Part shown: in pieces, positions 38,669-47,433 of the stretch | Position numbering within the stretch: position 1 is the first letter of the stretch | Layout of the letters: each line of letters starts with the position of its first letter | From: Acinetobacter higginsii | GTDB lineage: Bacteria; Pseudomonadota; Gammaproteobacteria; Pseudomonadales; Moraxellaceae | Assembly (NCBI RefSeq): GCF_000369525.1 | Contig: NZ_KB850072.1 | Location: 484,147 to 548,146, forward strand | DNA length: 64,000 nt | Direction: 5' to 3' | Notes under the pieces: generated by a model | What the model saw: the letters and a program-made list of their open reading frames with translations, nothing else | Databases searched by the model: none | Told to the model about the DNA's origin: nothing | Made by a program: the position numbers and the translations under genes

Positions 38669-39071
38669 ATCTATGATTTTACCCCTCAACCTACCCCTCA
38701 TCAAACATTGGATTAGGTGATATCTAAAGAGACATCTTTTTACTTATTTGGACATCATATTAGTTGAAAGAAAATTTCTAGTAGAATTCCAAACTGATTT
38801 TAAGGTGGGGAATTTTGCAAATATCCACTTTGGTCTTATGCTTGAATGGTCTGTTGTATTTGGTTTTTTACTGTTGCTTATCTTTACTTTCATCTTGGAT
38901 GAGTTTTCTTGATCTTATACATTCTGTTTATGAGATTTTATCGATTCATAATTATGGGCAGACTGTAAAAAAATAAATCTACCCATATTCTTTAGATGCT
39001 TGTAAGTGATGTTAAACCCATAAATTTGATGATACTGGTATATCATACGGACTGTTAAGTTGTCTGCATCC
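38669..39071. other. Gene-poor left edge of the island
   Basis: This stretch of about 400 bp between the tRNA-Ser terminator and the 449-aa gene has only one short hydrophobic frame (38838-38912). No integrase is present here, although tRNA-linked islands usually carry one at this spot. I did not find a second copy of the tRNA 3' end in the window, so the right attachment site is not visible. Confidence 0.5.
38838..38912 (+). CDS. Possible 24-aa single-helix membrane peptide
   Basis: The frame encodes MLEWSVVFGFLLLLIFTFIL plus DEFS: a single hydrophobic helix with charged ends, like KdpF-type subunits or type I toxins. No good ribosome binding site precedes the ATG and there is no conserved partner, so it could be accidental. 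Confidence 0.2.
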   Translation: MLEWSVVFGFLLLLIFTFILDEFS

Positions 39072-40421
39072 TTACAGATTGATGATCTCATATAAATTTT
39101 CTGGTGATAAATTTTTCACCATATCATTTAGACCTTTACTTAGACTTGCTTTACTAAATGTATGTTCATAAAGTATGTCCCTCATACCACAAGTGATAAA
39201 TATTGTTGCTTTTTTAGGCTTTATGGTTTTTATATCTTTATCATTTTCAAGTAATTCATAAAGCGTTTGGAACAAATCGGAAAAATAATCCATGCCTGTA
39301 TGATTGATTGAGTTGCGACGATCTTGATTGATAGCATTCTCAATTATAGTTTGGTTTGCAGAGCCGTGAATTTCACTTAGCATAAATTTAGAATAATTCG
39401 CTGATTCAAACTGCTGGATGTTACCCTTGTTGATCTTTGTTTCAAAAATTTTATCGTAGTAAATCAGGCTGATTAGCGCAGTAAGAATTGCATCAGCTCT
39501 TTTGAGTACTTCAAGTGAATTTGCACAATCATCTAAAATGATGCTCAAGCTATGAATTTTTTCAGAAACCTTATTGTCAATAATAGGCTGGGCATCTGTC
39601 CCATTTCTCTGATTATCTAATCTTGTAGCCATAAATTCATGTATAAATTTACTTAAAAGCACAGGCAGATTGCTAACATCCTCTTCTAGATTTAGATGAA
39701 GATTTATGAACTTTGAAGGTGGCAAATTGGCATCTAACGGAGAGCATCCAATAAATGATTTTGTGGACTTCTGTAGTGGTGTACCATAAATTTTCAATCC
39801 TTTAATTGCATTCCTAACTTCGTGATATGAAGGGACTTGAGTTATATTTGTGCCTTTTATATCTTTGCTATTCTTAAAATTATGATATTCAATATAAATT
39901 TTAAGATAATCCAAAAATAGAGATTTAATATCCCAGAATGGTAACAAGTCAGGTAAGAAATACTTTTCGTTCAAAATACGTTTGAGGTTTGTCGAAAAAT
40001 TGGGGAATTGTGTCCATTCTTCATAACTTTTGATGTTTTCCCAAAATATGCAATAAAGTTCTTCAAATATTGATGTTAGTTCATCTGGTTGAAGTAAATG
40101 GTTTAACAAAAATATATCTTCATCCACTAATTGCCTTGTTTGACAATATCCCATTACATGGTTGAGTAACTGTCTGCCAAAGACAATTATCTCTACTTCA
40201 ATCTTGATTTGCTCAATAGGTAGTGACTTTCTTTCTTTATATTTTTCAGTTAGCAGGTTGACCAGTTGCCTCAATATTACATCCCTAATACGTATTAACT
40301 CGTTATACAGATTTGGGAAAGTTGCTTGAAACTCTCTTGCTTTTACAGCTTGCTTTACTAATTTTTGCATTACAGGGTGAGCTATTCTGTAAATTTCATG
40401 ATCGAAGACGGGATTACTCAT
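39072..40421 (-). CDS. Unrecognised 449-aa island protein
   Basis: I do not recognise a family. The protein is helical, rich in Leu, Asn and Lys, without signal peptide or membrane segment. The N-terminal part (MSNPVFDHEIYRIAHPVMQK, residues 1-120) is strongly amphipathic. The C-terminal part contains ITCGMRDILYEHTFSKAS, and a stretch near residue 360 has NSINHTGMDYFSDLFQTLYE. Its position, next to tRNA-Ser and reading away from the alpA-Gp2 unit, is where islands often keep accessory or defence genes, but nothing in the sequence proves such a role. Confidence 0.6.
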   Translation of the reverse strand: MSNPVFDHEIYRIAHPVMQKLVKQAVKAREFQATFPNLYNELIRIRDVILRQLVNLLTEKYKERKSLPIEQIKIEVEIIVFGRQLLNHVMGYCQTRQLVDEDIFLLNHLLQPDELTSIFEELYCIFWENIKSYEEWTQFPNFSTNLKRILNEKYFLPDLLPFWDIKSLFLDYLKIYIEYHNFKNSKDIKGTNITQVPSYHEVRNAIKGLKIYGTPLQKSTKSFIGCSPLDANLPPSKFINLHLNLEEDVSNLPVLLSKFIHEFMATRLDNQRNGTDAQPIIDNKVSEKIHSLSIILDDCANSLEVLKRADAILTALISLIYYDKIFETKINKGNIQQFESANYSKFMLSEIHGSANQTIIENAINQDRRNSINHTGMDYFSDLFQTLYELLENDKDIKTIKPKKATIFITCGMRDILYEHTFSKASLSKGLNDMVKNLSPENLYEIINL

Positions 40422-40531
40422 TTAAATACGCTACTTAACAATTGTGAATCTTGTTTTGCTGATGTTTCTGAGGATTCTAGAGCATATTTATATCCGAAGA
40501 CATCCACATCAGGTTTAAATCGGAGTAAACA

Positions 40532-40744
40532 ATGCAAACCTCAGAAACCAAAAAAAATCAGATTCTTAGAATGAAAGGAGTAACAGAATTAGTCTGTTTA
40601 AGTAAATCAAGTCTGTATGACAAAATGAACCCGAAATCCAAGAGATATGATTCGTCTTTTCCTCGTCCGATTAGATTGGGACTATCAGCCGTTGGTTGGT
40701 TAGAGCAGGACATAATAGATTGGATCAATTCAAAAAAAAGCTAA
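40532..40744 (+). CDS. AlpA-family transcriptional regulator
   Basis: The 70-aa protein has the AlpA winged-helix pattern: ILRMKGVTELVCLSKSSLYDKM, then FPRPIRLGLSAVGWLEQDII and DWINSKKS. AlpA proteins sit in prophages and islands and can activate excision functions (E. coli CP4-57 AlpA). A GGAG lies about 7 bp before the ATG. It opens a plus-strand run with two Gp2-like genes, the usual context. Confidence 0.88.
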   Translation: MQTSETKKNQILRMKGVTELVCLSKSSLYDKMNPKSKRYDSSFPRPIRLGLSAVGWLEQDIIDWINSKKS

Positions 40745-40797
40745 CCAGATTAGCAAGATATCTTTACAACTCTCACATACCCTATTAACCCTTATAA

Positions 40798-40843
40798 CAC
40801 TGTAATTCCTTGATTTCGAGGTCATGGGATTACAGTGATTTTT
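40798..40843 (+). terminator. Terminator-like hairpin after alpA
   Basis: CACTGTAAT and ATTACAGTG pair, with further bases in the stem, and ATTTTT follows. It separates alpA from the next gene, which has its own AT-rich upstream region (40870-40930). Confidence 0.5.
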
Positions 40844-40960
40844 ACGCCTGACCATTTGTGTTACTTATATGATCAGTATATCTAATAATATTAATTATTA
40901 TATAAATTGACTTAATTAACAAATTGTTAGGTGTAATTACGTACAGAGAAGTTCATTATT

Positions 40961-42295
40961 ATGAATCAATCATCCTATCTTATGAGTAATAATCAAACAC
41001 CTGCTTTAGCACATGAATACTTAACACAAGTACCTGAACACTTTCTAAATCAGCAGACTGAAATAACTGATACTGATTCATCTAATCAGCCCATTCAGAT
41101 TACAGCACCATTGGAAGAGCAACAGTCTTTACTCAATTCAATGTATGAAGAATGCTTCAATGCAGCAGACGATCAGCATTCAAGCTCATTGGCATTGGAT
41201 TACTTATTAGATTTCAACACTGAATATAACCAATATGAAATTCGATCAAATCCTGAAGCTGAGAAAATATTCTCAGAAATTGAATTAGTAAAACAAATCT
41301 TAAAACACAACTATGTGCAGGCTTATCGTAAGATCAAAGGCACTCTGTATCATGGATGGTATGAGCCTATTGATAAAAAATTCATTGAATTATTAAAGCA
41401 AATACTCATCCAAGGGTTTGATCCTCTAGAGCATTATGATTGTGAGCATCATAAGATTGTTATGCAAGCGTATAACGAAATTCTAAAGGGTTATTTTCAT
41501 GCTGATTTTTATCTACATTACCCCAATGATATTATTCAGCTAAGAAATACTGATGGAACAATAACTTCAATTTGTTATGCAGAATTAATTAATCTATTCA
41601 TTGAACGTTTGTATTTGCTAACTCAAGAAAAGGAATTCAAATACCAACAGAAAAAACGAAGGGAACGTTCCCAATATCAGCAAAAGGTCGCTACAGAATG
41701 TGTAGATACGATACTGGCTAAACATTCGAGAATTGTCATTGCTCGTGTCGATTTTCGTTATGGAAAAACACAAAACCCTGAACTTGCCCAAGTCAAAGCA
41801 GATTTAATCACATGCCTTCGTTATTTAAAGCGTACTTCAAATTTACGTATATTGGGCTATCTATGGAAATTGGAATTTGCCGAAAAAACGGGCTATCACT
41901 ACCACTGTTTTTTCTTTCTCGATGGTCGTAAACACTCACAGGACATTAAGTTAGCACAACAGATTGGTGAGGTCTGGAAAAGAGTGATTGGTGATGAGGG
42001 GACTTACTATAATTGCAATATTGATGCTCACAATGGCAAATACAAAGATGTCGGTATTGGCACCTTACATCGCAGTGATAAACAAAAATACGAGTATTTG
42101 ATTAAAGCCATCCGTTATATAACCAAAAGAGACCAATTCATTGTGCATAAAAGGATTAAGCAGGATGAAGAGAATGAGCAAAACCTTAGAAATGATAAAG
42201 CCTACTTCATACGTGTATTTGGTAAAAATATTGCTAAGGATGTTGCGATAAAAATGGGTAAATCTCTTAAAAATACTGGTCAAAAGGAGGCATGA
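40961..42295 (+). CDS. Inovirus Gp2/YagK-YfjJ family protein
   Basis: The 444-aa product has the YagK/YfjJ (inovirus Gp2-like) domain in its C-terminal half: RIVIARVDFRYG near residue 262, then GYHYHCFFFLDG near 315 and the KYEYLIKAIRYITKRDQF block near 375. HYHCFFF is a plausible HUH metal site as in replication and relaxase proteins, but activity of this family is unproven. The N-terminal 170 residues are acidic and Gln-rich. It overlaps nothing and is followed 1 bp later by a smaller relative. Confidence 0.75.
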   Translation: MNQSSYLMSNNQTPALAHEYLTQVPEHFLNQQTEITDTDSSNQPIQITAPLEEQQSLLNSMYEECFNAADDQHSSSLALDYLLDFNTEYNQYEIRSNPEAEKIFSEIELVKQILKHNYVQAYRKIKGTLYHGWYEPIDKKFIELLKQILIQGFDPLEHYDCEHHKIVMQAYNEILKGYFHADFYLHYPNDIIQLRNTDGTITSICYAELINLFIERLYLLTQEKEFKYQQKKRRERSQYQQKVATECVDTILAKHSRIVIARVDFRYGKTQNPELAQVKADLITCLRYLKRTSNLRILGYLWKLEFAEKTGYHYHCFFFLDGRKHSQDIKLAQQIGEVWKRVIGDEGTYYNCNIDAHNGKYKDVGIGTLHRSDKQKYEYLIKAIRYITKRDQFIVHKRIKQDEENEQNLRNDKAYFIRVFGKNIAKDVAIKMGKSLKNTGQKEA

Positions 42296-42296
42296 A

Positions 42297-43226
42297 ATGA
42301 CTCATTATTCAGCGACTCCTCAAGCACACTATATACCGCAGACACCAATTATCCCATTCATGCTGGATGTTAATACTCATTTGTTCTTAGGACAGAGTAT
42401 TCAAAATGCAGCTCAAATTGAAAATGGGAAACTAGCGGTTATGGATAAACGATCACCCAAATGTTTGGATAAGAATTATCGTATATTTTTAAATTCTCTA
42501 CCTTGGCTGCATTATCACCGTTTGGTATTACATGGATTTCAACTAAATCCTTATTGGGCTGCAATCTTTGATACAGTAGGCTTTTCTCATTACGGTAATA
42601 TGAATTACCTTGTAGAGAATGCAGAGCTTATTCATGATCAATTTAAACATAAGTTTCTGAAACGACGGATTGCACTGGAATATACAAAATTTATTGAACC
42701 AATTAATGAAAGTATTAAATTCCAAAAGGCATTGTTTAAACGTTGTCTAGACAAACATAAGCAGATCAATTGTATGATCTATGATTTACCTTGTATGTTT
42801 ACTATTCCCTTACAATTTGATGCCGAAGTTAAATTACCAAAACTTGCTAGTAAATGGCTGGAAAGATTACATCAATCCGAAGAATTAGCTGGCAAGCTGT
42901 ATGATGTGCAATGGCGTATTGTGAAATCACTGAATGGATTTTATTCAGTCCATGCCATCATTTATGTGATTGGTGATGAGTGTAAATATTCTGATTTTAT
43001 CTTACGGGTATGGAGAGGGGCTTGTTTACACAAGGGACATGAGCTTGTGCAAGGATCACCTTATTTGGTTTGGGAAAAACACTGTTACTTTGCGGACAGT
43101 GATATGCGTAGCTACTGGAGTAAACAGCTTGAGTTTCTAAATGGCCCCCTCAAACTTTATCGGTATATGAGTCAGCATATTTCCTATTTATGGCAAAGCT
43201 ATACAGGGAATATCCCTGCTAAGTAA
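42297..43226 (+). CDS. Island protein with remote Gp2-like segment lacking the HUH
   Basis: The 309-aa product follows the Gp2-like gene after a single base. Its middle, VQWRIVKSLNGFYSVHAIIYVIG, lines up with LWKLEFAEKTGYHYHCFFFL of that neighbour (W-x-basic, G-aromatic, H), but only one His remains. The rest, with MNYLVENAELIHDQFKHKFL and MSQHISYLWQSYTG, I do not recognise. It may be a structural partner of the first protein, or a diverged copy that lost activity. Confidence 0.6.
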   Translation: MTHYSATPQAHYIPQTPIIPFMLDVNTHLFLGQSIQNAAQIENGKLAVMDKRSPKCLDKNYRIFLNSLPWLHYHRLVLHGFQLNPYWAAIFDTVGFSHYGNMNYLVENAELIHDQFKHKFLKRRIALEYTKFIEPINESIKFQKALFKRCLDKHKQINCMIYDLPCMFTIPLQFDAEVKLPKLASKWLERLHQSEELAGKLYDVQWRIVKSLNGFYSVHAIIYVIGDECKYSDFILRVWRGACLHKGHELVQGSPYLVWEKHCYFADSDMRSYWSKQLEFLNGPLKLYRYMSQHISYLWQSYTGNIPAK

Positions 43227-43240
43227 ACTTTTCAAATATA

Positions 43241-43268
43241 AGGCGCTCTGATTAGAACGCCTTTTTTA
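43241..43268 (+). terminator. Terminator after the Gp2-like pair
   Basis: AGGCG and CGCCT flank a loop and are followed by six T and ATGC. The same T6-ATGC layout recurs at 47353 and 48605. Confidence 0.65.
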
Positions 43269-43297
43269 TGCTTGTATAAATCGCTGTGATTAAATCT

Positions 43298-43807
43298 CTA
43301 AAAATTATAGGTATAGGTCAAACCACTGTTGGTGGTGATGGTCACTTCACGGACATATTCAGCGGAACAGCCCAAGTAGACTTTTGCCACTGAGCCATAG
43401 CGCATATTTTGGTAATCGTAAGTGCCTTTGCTTCTGCAATTACCACGGTTGATTAAAACCCCTGTGATGGTGGTTGGCGCATCGTTCAAGGACATGATGT
43501 TTAACAAATCGGTATAGCCTGTCATGGAGTATTGTGATTCTTCACGACGGACACGGACTTCAAATTGTTCTTGTACAGTGGGTTCAGTCCCTTCCTCAGC
43601 ATTATATGACTCATCTTCCAGAAAGGATTTATCAACGGCTGGAAAATCATCTTCAGATTGAGGCGGAGTTTCAGTCGCATCAGCAGTGCTATGCTCACTT
43701 GTTTGAGTTGGGGTATCCTTTGGTTTTGGTGCATCGTTACCTGAATTACACGCAGTTAAAGTCAGTAGCAACACACTGGATAAAACAATCGATGGAATAA
43801 AATTCAT
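43298..43807 (-). CDS. Island lipoprotein with Thr/Glu-rich linker
   Basis: The 169-aa product has a lipoprotein signal ending LTAC (Cys at 20), a disordered Thr/Ser/Glu/Asp linker and a C-terminal domain with three cysteines (NRGNCRSKGTYDY and YLGCSAEYV). The linker ends NIMSLNDAPTTITG; the neighbouring lipoprotein has ENMSLNDAVPAQ. The protein is presumably anchored in the outer membrane. No known family. Confidence 0.65.
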   Translation of the reverse strand: MNFIPSIVLSSVLLLTLTACNSGNDAPKPKDTPTQTSEHSTADATETPPQSEDDFPAVDKSFLEDESYNAEEGTEPTVQEQFEVRVRREESQYSMTGYTDLLNIMSLNDAPTTITGVLINRGNCRSKGTYDYQNMRYGSVAKVYLGCSAEYVREVTITTNSGLTYTYNF

Positions 43808-43920
43808 TACACATGCCTATATTTAATCGAATATTGTGATCTACAGGGTTGGGTGAAAGCCCAACTCTGTGTATTTAATTGTTTGGTCAATCAATTTTTT
43901 ACTTTTTATAAAAGTGGGAA

Positions 43921-45042
43921 TTACTCATCGATCTTTTTAAATACCTTTTCGATCGGCGTGTAGTTTTCCAAGCTAAAATCAAAAGGAATTGGCTTTTTCA
44001 GTGTCACATCAAATTGCTTTAATCGAGCATTTTCTATGCCGTTGAAATGTTTGCGTTGAAAGGACATGGTGCTCGGTTCAAGGATGGCAATCGGTTCATT
44101 CGCAGAATCAGCTTGAGTGTTGTTGGCCTGATAAATGACTAAGCTCTCTAATTCCAATTTATGATTATTGAAGTTAAAAATGTAACCGACATACTTCTGT
44201 CCACCAGCCGTAATAATATTTTGTGCTAACTCTGGCGTGGATGGGGCTGTGAAATTCACAATAAGATCAGATGCGAAATTCATATTCTCAAAATGTAATT
44301 GTTTCGAATCAGCATCGTAATAAACAAAATTATCAATCGGACCATTTGGTCGATCATTCGGTGTATAGCTGCTTGGCATAAACAGACTTTGACCAGACGT
44401 AGCATTTAAACTGAGTCCTAAAAGCTTCAAGTCATAATTTAGATGGGCATTTTTAGTATCCAACTCATTTTGAAGTGTCTGAATACGTTGTTGATATTGT
44501 TCTGTACTCTCAAATTGATCTTTTTGTGGTGGAGTCACCTGCATTGTCGATCTTATATAATTGATTGCCGTATCATGCGCTGCACGCAAAGAATAGTCAT
44601 CACCTAAAGCAAAAGTGAATGCAGGAAACTGTTGATCAGTATGTCCGATCACTAAAACTTGATTGTTTTTTAAAGCCAGCACATTTCTTAAATCATTGAG
44701 AATGGACTGGAAATACACGCAGTTTGCACAATAATCTGCAACATCGTCATTTTCAGCAAACATCTGCAATCCATAGATGGTTTTATACGGTGGATAAAAG
44801 GAAAAATACCCCTCATCTTTGATGAGTTCCTGAAAGTCTTCTCCAGTCTTTGTTAGCGGAGGTGTAATTTTATTGCGAGCGATAATCAAAGGAGAAGAAA
44901 CAGCCTGTGCAGGGACAGCATCATTCAATGACATGTTTTCAATCTTTTGAGATAGTTCTTTATTCTCTACATCATCTTGTTGTGGTTTTGAGCAGCCGAC
45001 CAACGCAAGGCTGGTGAGCAGCGCAATTGAAATGTATTTCAT
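43921..45042 (-). CDS. Island lipoprotein with OmpA-like stretch
   Basis: From the ATG at 45042 the signal peptide MKYISIALLTSLALVGC ends in a lipobox. A segment near residue 100 (SILNDLRNVLALKNNQVLVI then GHTDQQFPAFTFALG and RAAHDTAINYI) follows the pattern of an OmpA-like peptidoglycan-binding domain, where GHTD and RA are conserved. The C-terminal part (LIVNFTAPSTPELAQNIIT and later) is beta-rich. It would tether the outer membrane to the wall. It shares the MSLNDA motif with the lipoprotein at 43298. Confidence 0.6.
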   Translation of the reverse strand: MKYISIALLTSLALVGCSKPQQDDVENKELSQKIENMSLNDAVPAQAVSSPLIIARNKITPPLTKTGEDFQELIKDEGYFSFYPPYKTIYGLQMFAENDDVADYCANCVYFQSILNDLRNVLALKNNQVLVIGHTDQQFPAFTFALGDDYSLRAAHDTAINYIRSTMQVTPPQKDQFESTEQYQQRIQTLQNELDTKNAHLNYDLKLLGLSLNATSGQSLFMPSSYTPNDRPNGPIDNFVYYDADSKQLHFENMNFASDLIVNFTAPSTPELAQNIITAGGQKYVGYIFNFNNHKLELESLVIYQANNTQADSANEPIAILEPSTMSFQRKHFNGIENARLKQFDVTLKKPIPFDFSLENYTPIEKVFKKIDE

Positions 45043-45108
45043 CCTATTATTTTCCCCATCCAATATTTTTTAAGTTTTTAAAAATGAATTATGAAATTGC
45101 CTGTAATT

Positions 45109-45201
45109 TCAAATACATTTTGCTTGGCTGTCATAGGCTCTAGCGATGCTGTTACTGAGCACAATAAGGACAACCAAAATAAGCTGTGCGATGAATTTCA
45201 T
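45109..45201 (-). CDS. Possible 30-aa signal-peptide-like small protein
   Basis: MKFIAQLILVVLIVLSNSIA then RAYDSQAKCI reads as a signal peptide plus a short mature part. GGAT lies about 8 bp before the ATG. It is on the same strand just upstream of the OmpA-like lipoprotein and could be a leader or a remnant of a larger gene. Confidence 0.25.
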   Translation of the reverse strand: MKFIAQLILVVLIVLSNSIARAYDSQAKCI

Positions 45202-45794
45202 GATTTTTATCCAGCACAAAACACCACTGACCAAAATGGATGCAGCAGTTAATTGATGCCTTGAGTCAATCAGGACACAGTGAAAGCGTGTGATAAATGA
45301 ATTGGAATAAAATGCCTGAGAGGCAGAGAAAGTGCAGGGGAATAATAAAGCACAGTAAATTGCGTCATGGTTGACTCCTAGATGAATTAGAAGTTCTACC
45401 GAATCACTGTCAATTGATTATGGTGGCAGAACGAAAAGGGGTTGACAGACTGGACATCTAGAACCAGCACGCGCGAACGCGTCCCCCTCCCGTTCTACCG
45501 CAAAGGGGGACGAGAAGGTTTTTACACATACAAAGAATACTCAGATGAATAAACTCCGATGCGCTAGATGAGCGGTCTGTCAAAACCGACTGACAATGTA
45601 GGTCAGCCCTTGCATCATAATCGCTGCTAAAAAACAGGTCAATTGATCTGTTTAATCATCATTCAAAAATTGCCTAAAACTGATGAAAAAAAACGCATTC
45701 TAAAAAAATACAAATACATAGCATCTAATTGAGAACAGTGTTTCTCCATTTGAGATAGCACCAATACATGCTTCAGCTACATTGCAATCATTTT
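45202..45794. other. Non-coding stretch with a GC-rich hairpin
   Basis: About 590 bp without a supported gene. At 45480-45512 CGTCCCCCT and AGGGGGACG form a strong stem around CCCGTTCTACCGCAA, and just before it CGCGCGAACGCG is palindromic. GC content rises there against the AT-rich surroundings. It has no T-run, so it is not a plain terminator. It might be an origin, transfer or regulatory element of the island. Confidence 0.45.
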
Positions 45795-45819
45795 GCCTGC
45801 TTCCCCAGCAGGTTTTTTT
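45795..45819 (+). terminator. Hairpin with T run before the Zn-ribbon gene
   Basis: CCTGCT and AGCAGG flank TCCCC, followed by seven T. It is 24 bp upstream of the next start codon, as in the cassettes at 47353 and 48605. Confidence 0.65.
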
Positions 45820-45842
45820 ATTCATTTACAGGAAATACCACA

Positions 45843-46160
45843 ATGAGTTTGCCATGTCCTTATTGCCAGTCCCGAGAGACGGTACTGCTTGAATCAACCC
45901 AACATTTACCCAGTACCTCAACCAATAACCCCATTTCCAATAGTGTGATGTCACCGATGGCACTTGCCACATTAGGAGTGAGTGTTTCCAAAAGCCTGAA
46001 TATTCCTCCAATTGCAGGTGCAATCGTTGGGGTACTGATTGGCGGTATCTGGATGTTGATCACTGAAGATGAACAGCAACAACCGCTTCACCCAACTTAT
46101 CGCAAACAGTATTACTGCAACAACTGTGACCGCAGCTTTAGCCCGAATTTACGCAATTAA
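45843..46160 (+). CDS. Small Zn-ribbon membrane protein
   Basis: Starting at 45843 (ACAGGAAATA upstream) the product is 105 aa. It opens with MSLPCPYCQSRETVLLES, has a Gly-rich helix (SLNIPPIAGAIVGVLIGGIW, residues 55-75) that looks like a membrane segment, and ends with YYCNNCDRSFSPN. The N- and C-terminal CxxC pairs could bind one zinc. No function known. The upstream frame opening at 45768 overlaps a terminator and is not preferred. Confidence 0.65.
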   Translation: MSLPCPYCQSRETVLLESTQHLPSTSTNNPISNSVMSPMALATLGVSVSKSLNIPPIAGAIVGVLIGGIWMLITEDEQQQPLHPTYRKQYYCNNCDRSFSPNLRN

Positions 46161-46223
46161 GTATTTAGCAAAATTTAAATCGAACCCTTTTACCCATTCA
46201 AAATCGATACAGGAATTATTCTT

Positions 46224-47279
46224 ATGGCACATTTAGTTGAAACTATGGCATTCACTGGACAAACCCCTTGGCATGGGTTAGGCAATGAACTCACACCAAA
46301 CCAACCCATCGAGGTTTGGGCACAACAAGCAGGCATGGACTGGCGGATAGAATCCTCGGATGTCAATTACATGGCACAGAATGAACGTGGACAAAGCATC
46401 ATCATGCCTTTTGAAGAACAACGAGTGCTTTACCGTTCAGATACGCATGCACCTTTATCCGTGGTCAGCCAACGCTTTCAAGAAGTCCAACCGATGGAAA
46501 TCCTACACTTCTACAAAGACCTGACGGAGCAATCAGGCTTTGAACTGGAAACCGCAGGGGTACTGAAAGGTGGCAAGAAATTCTGGGCATTAGCCAAGAC
46601 TGGACAGACTTCAGCACTCAAGGGTAAGGATGTGAGTAATGGCTATATTCTACTAGCGACGGCTTGTGATGGCACTCTAGCAACCACTGCACAGTTCACC
46701 AGTATCCGGGTGGTATGTAACAATACTTTGGCAATTGCTCTCAAAGGACAAAATACCAGTGCAGGTGTGGTTAAAGTCCCACACAGCACTCGTTTCGATG
46801 CTGAGAAAGTTAAACAACAGTTGGGTATTTCAGTCCGTGCATGGGATGAACACATGTATGAAATGAAACAACTGAGCCAGCGTAAGGTAACTCAGCAGGA
46901 AGCAGCAGCCTTCTTTGATGCGGTGTTTAACAATACCAACCTAACTATGGCTGAACAAGATGAAAGCATCATTCAGTTCTATCGAAATGCTGCTATGCCA
47001 AACCAAGGCATCAACACCCCAACCAAAGCGGACAATAAAACCGAGCCAAATGGACGTGCCATGTCGAAAGTCATGACCATGTTTAACGGACATGGACGTG
47101 GTGCAGAACTGAGTTCAGCCAAGGATACCGCTTATGGATTATTGTGCAGCATCACCGAGTTCTGTGACCATGAACGTCGAGCGATGAGTACCGATCATCG
47201 ACTCGATTCAGCATGGTTTGGTGCAGGGGCTGCCATTAAACAGCGTGGTCTGGAACAGGCATTGAGAATGATTGCCTAA
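46224..47279 (+). CDS. DUF932 (phage/plasmid-like) protein
   Basis: The 351-aa protein fits DUF932: MAHLVETMAFTGQTPWHGLG at the N-terminus, then VLKGGKKFWALAKTG and TSIRVVCNNTLAIALKG in the middle. Such proteins are common on plasmids, integrative elements and phages and often adjoin recombination genes; no activity is established. It is preceded by ATCGATACAGGAATTATT, found again before the yqaJ gene. A YqaJ-type exonuclease and a third recombination-linked gene follow. Confidence 0.85.
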   Translation: MAHLVETMAFTGQTPWHGLGNELTPNQPIEVWAQQAGMDWRIESSDVNYMAQNERGQSIIMPFEEQRVLYRSDTHAPLSVVSQRFQEVQPMEILHFYKDLTEQSGFELETAGVLKGGKKFWALAKTGQTSALKGKDVSNGYILLATACDGTLATTAQFTSIRVVCNNTLAIALKGQNTSAGVVKVPHSTRFDAEKVKQQLGISVRAWDEHMYEMKQLSQRKVTQQEAAAFFDAVFNNTNLTMAEQDESIIQFYRNAAMPNQGINTPTKADNKTEPNGRAMSKVMTMFNGHGRGAELSSAKDTAYGLLCSITEFCDHERRAMSTDHRLDSAWFGAGAAIKQRGLEQALRMIA

Positions 47280-47352
47280 ATTCAGTTTCAATTAAGCCAG
47301 CTCCATTAGCCTAAGCATACAGTAACACCGTACAAGCACAGCAACACCTTTA

Positions 47353-47433
47353 GCCGCACCCTCATGCGGCTTTTTTATGCCCAAAATTCAGCTTTTACGA
47401 TTTTATCGATACAGGAATAATTGCAATGAATAG
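47353..47433 (+). promoter_or_regulatory. Terminator-leader cassette with a short overlapping ORF
   Basis: GCCGCA and TGCGGC form a stem with TTTTTT (to 47376). Then an 18-codon frame (47377-47433) encodes MPKIQLLRFYRYRNNCNE, whose TAG overlaps the start of the yqaJ gene at 47426. ATCGATACAGGAATAATT lies inside. The same layout appears before 48700 with MPKI in frame. Confidence 0.5.

Noticed and set aside
38627..39071. Integrase fragment after tRNA-Ser
   Set aside because: No frame in this stretch encodes tyrosine-recombinase motifs; position alone is not evidence.
40365..40574. Plus-strand frame of 69 aa ending in alpA
   Set aside because: It overlaps the start of the 449-aa gene and the alpA start, has no ribosome binding site and no recognisable pattern.
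39072..43226. Known anti-phage defence system
   Set aside because: No nuclease, NTPase, TIR, reverse transcriptase or methylase motif was found that would justify naming one.
45420..45660. CRISPR array or conjugative oriT
   Set aside because: The palindromes are single, with no regular repeat-spacer pattern, and no relaxase or cas gene is near.
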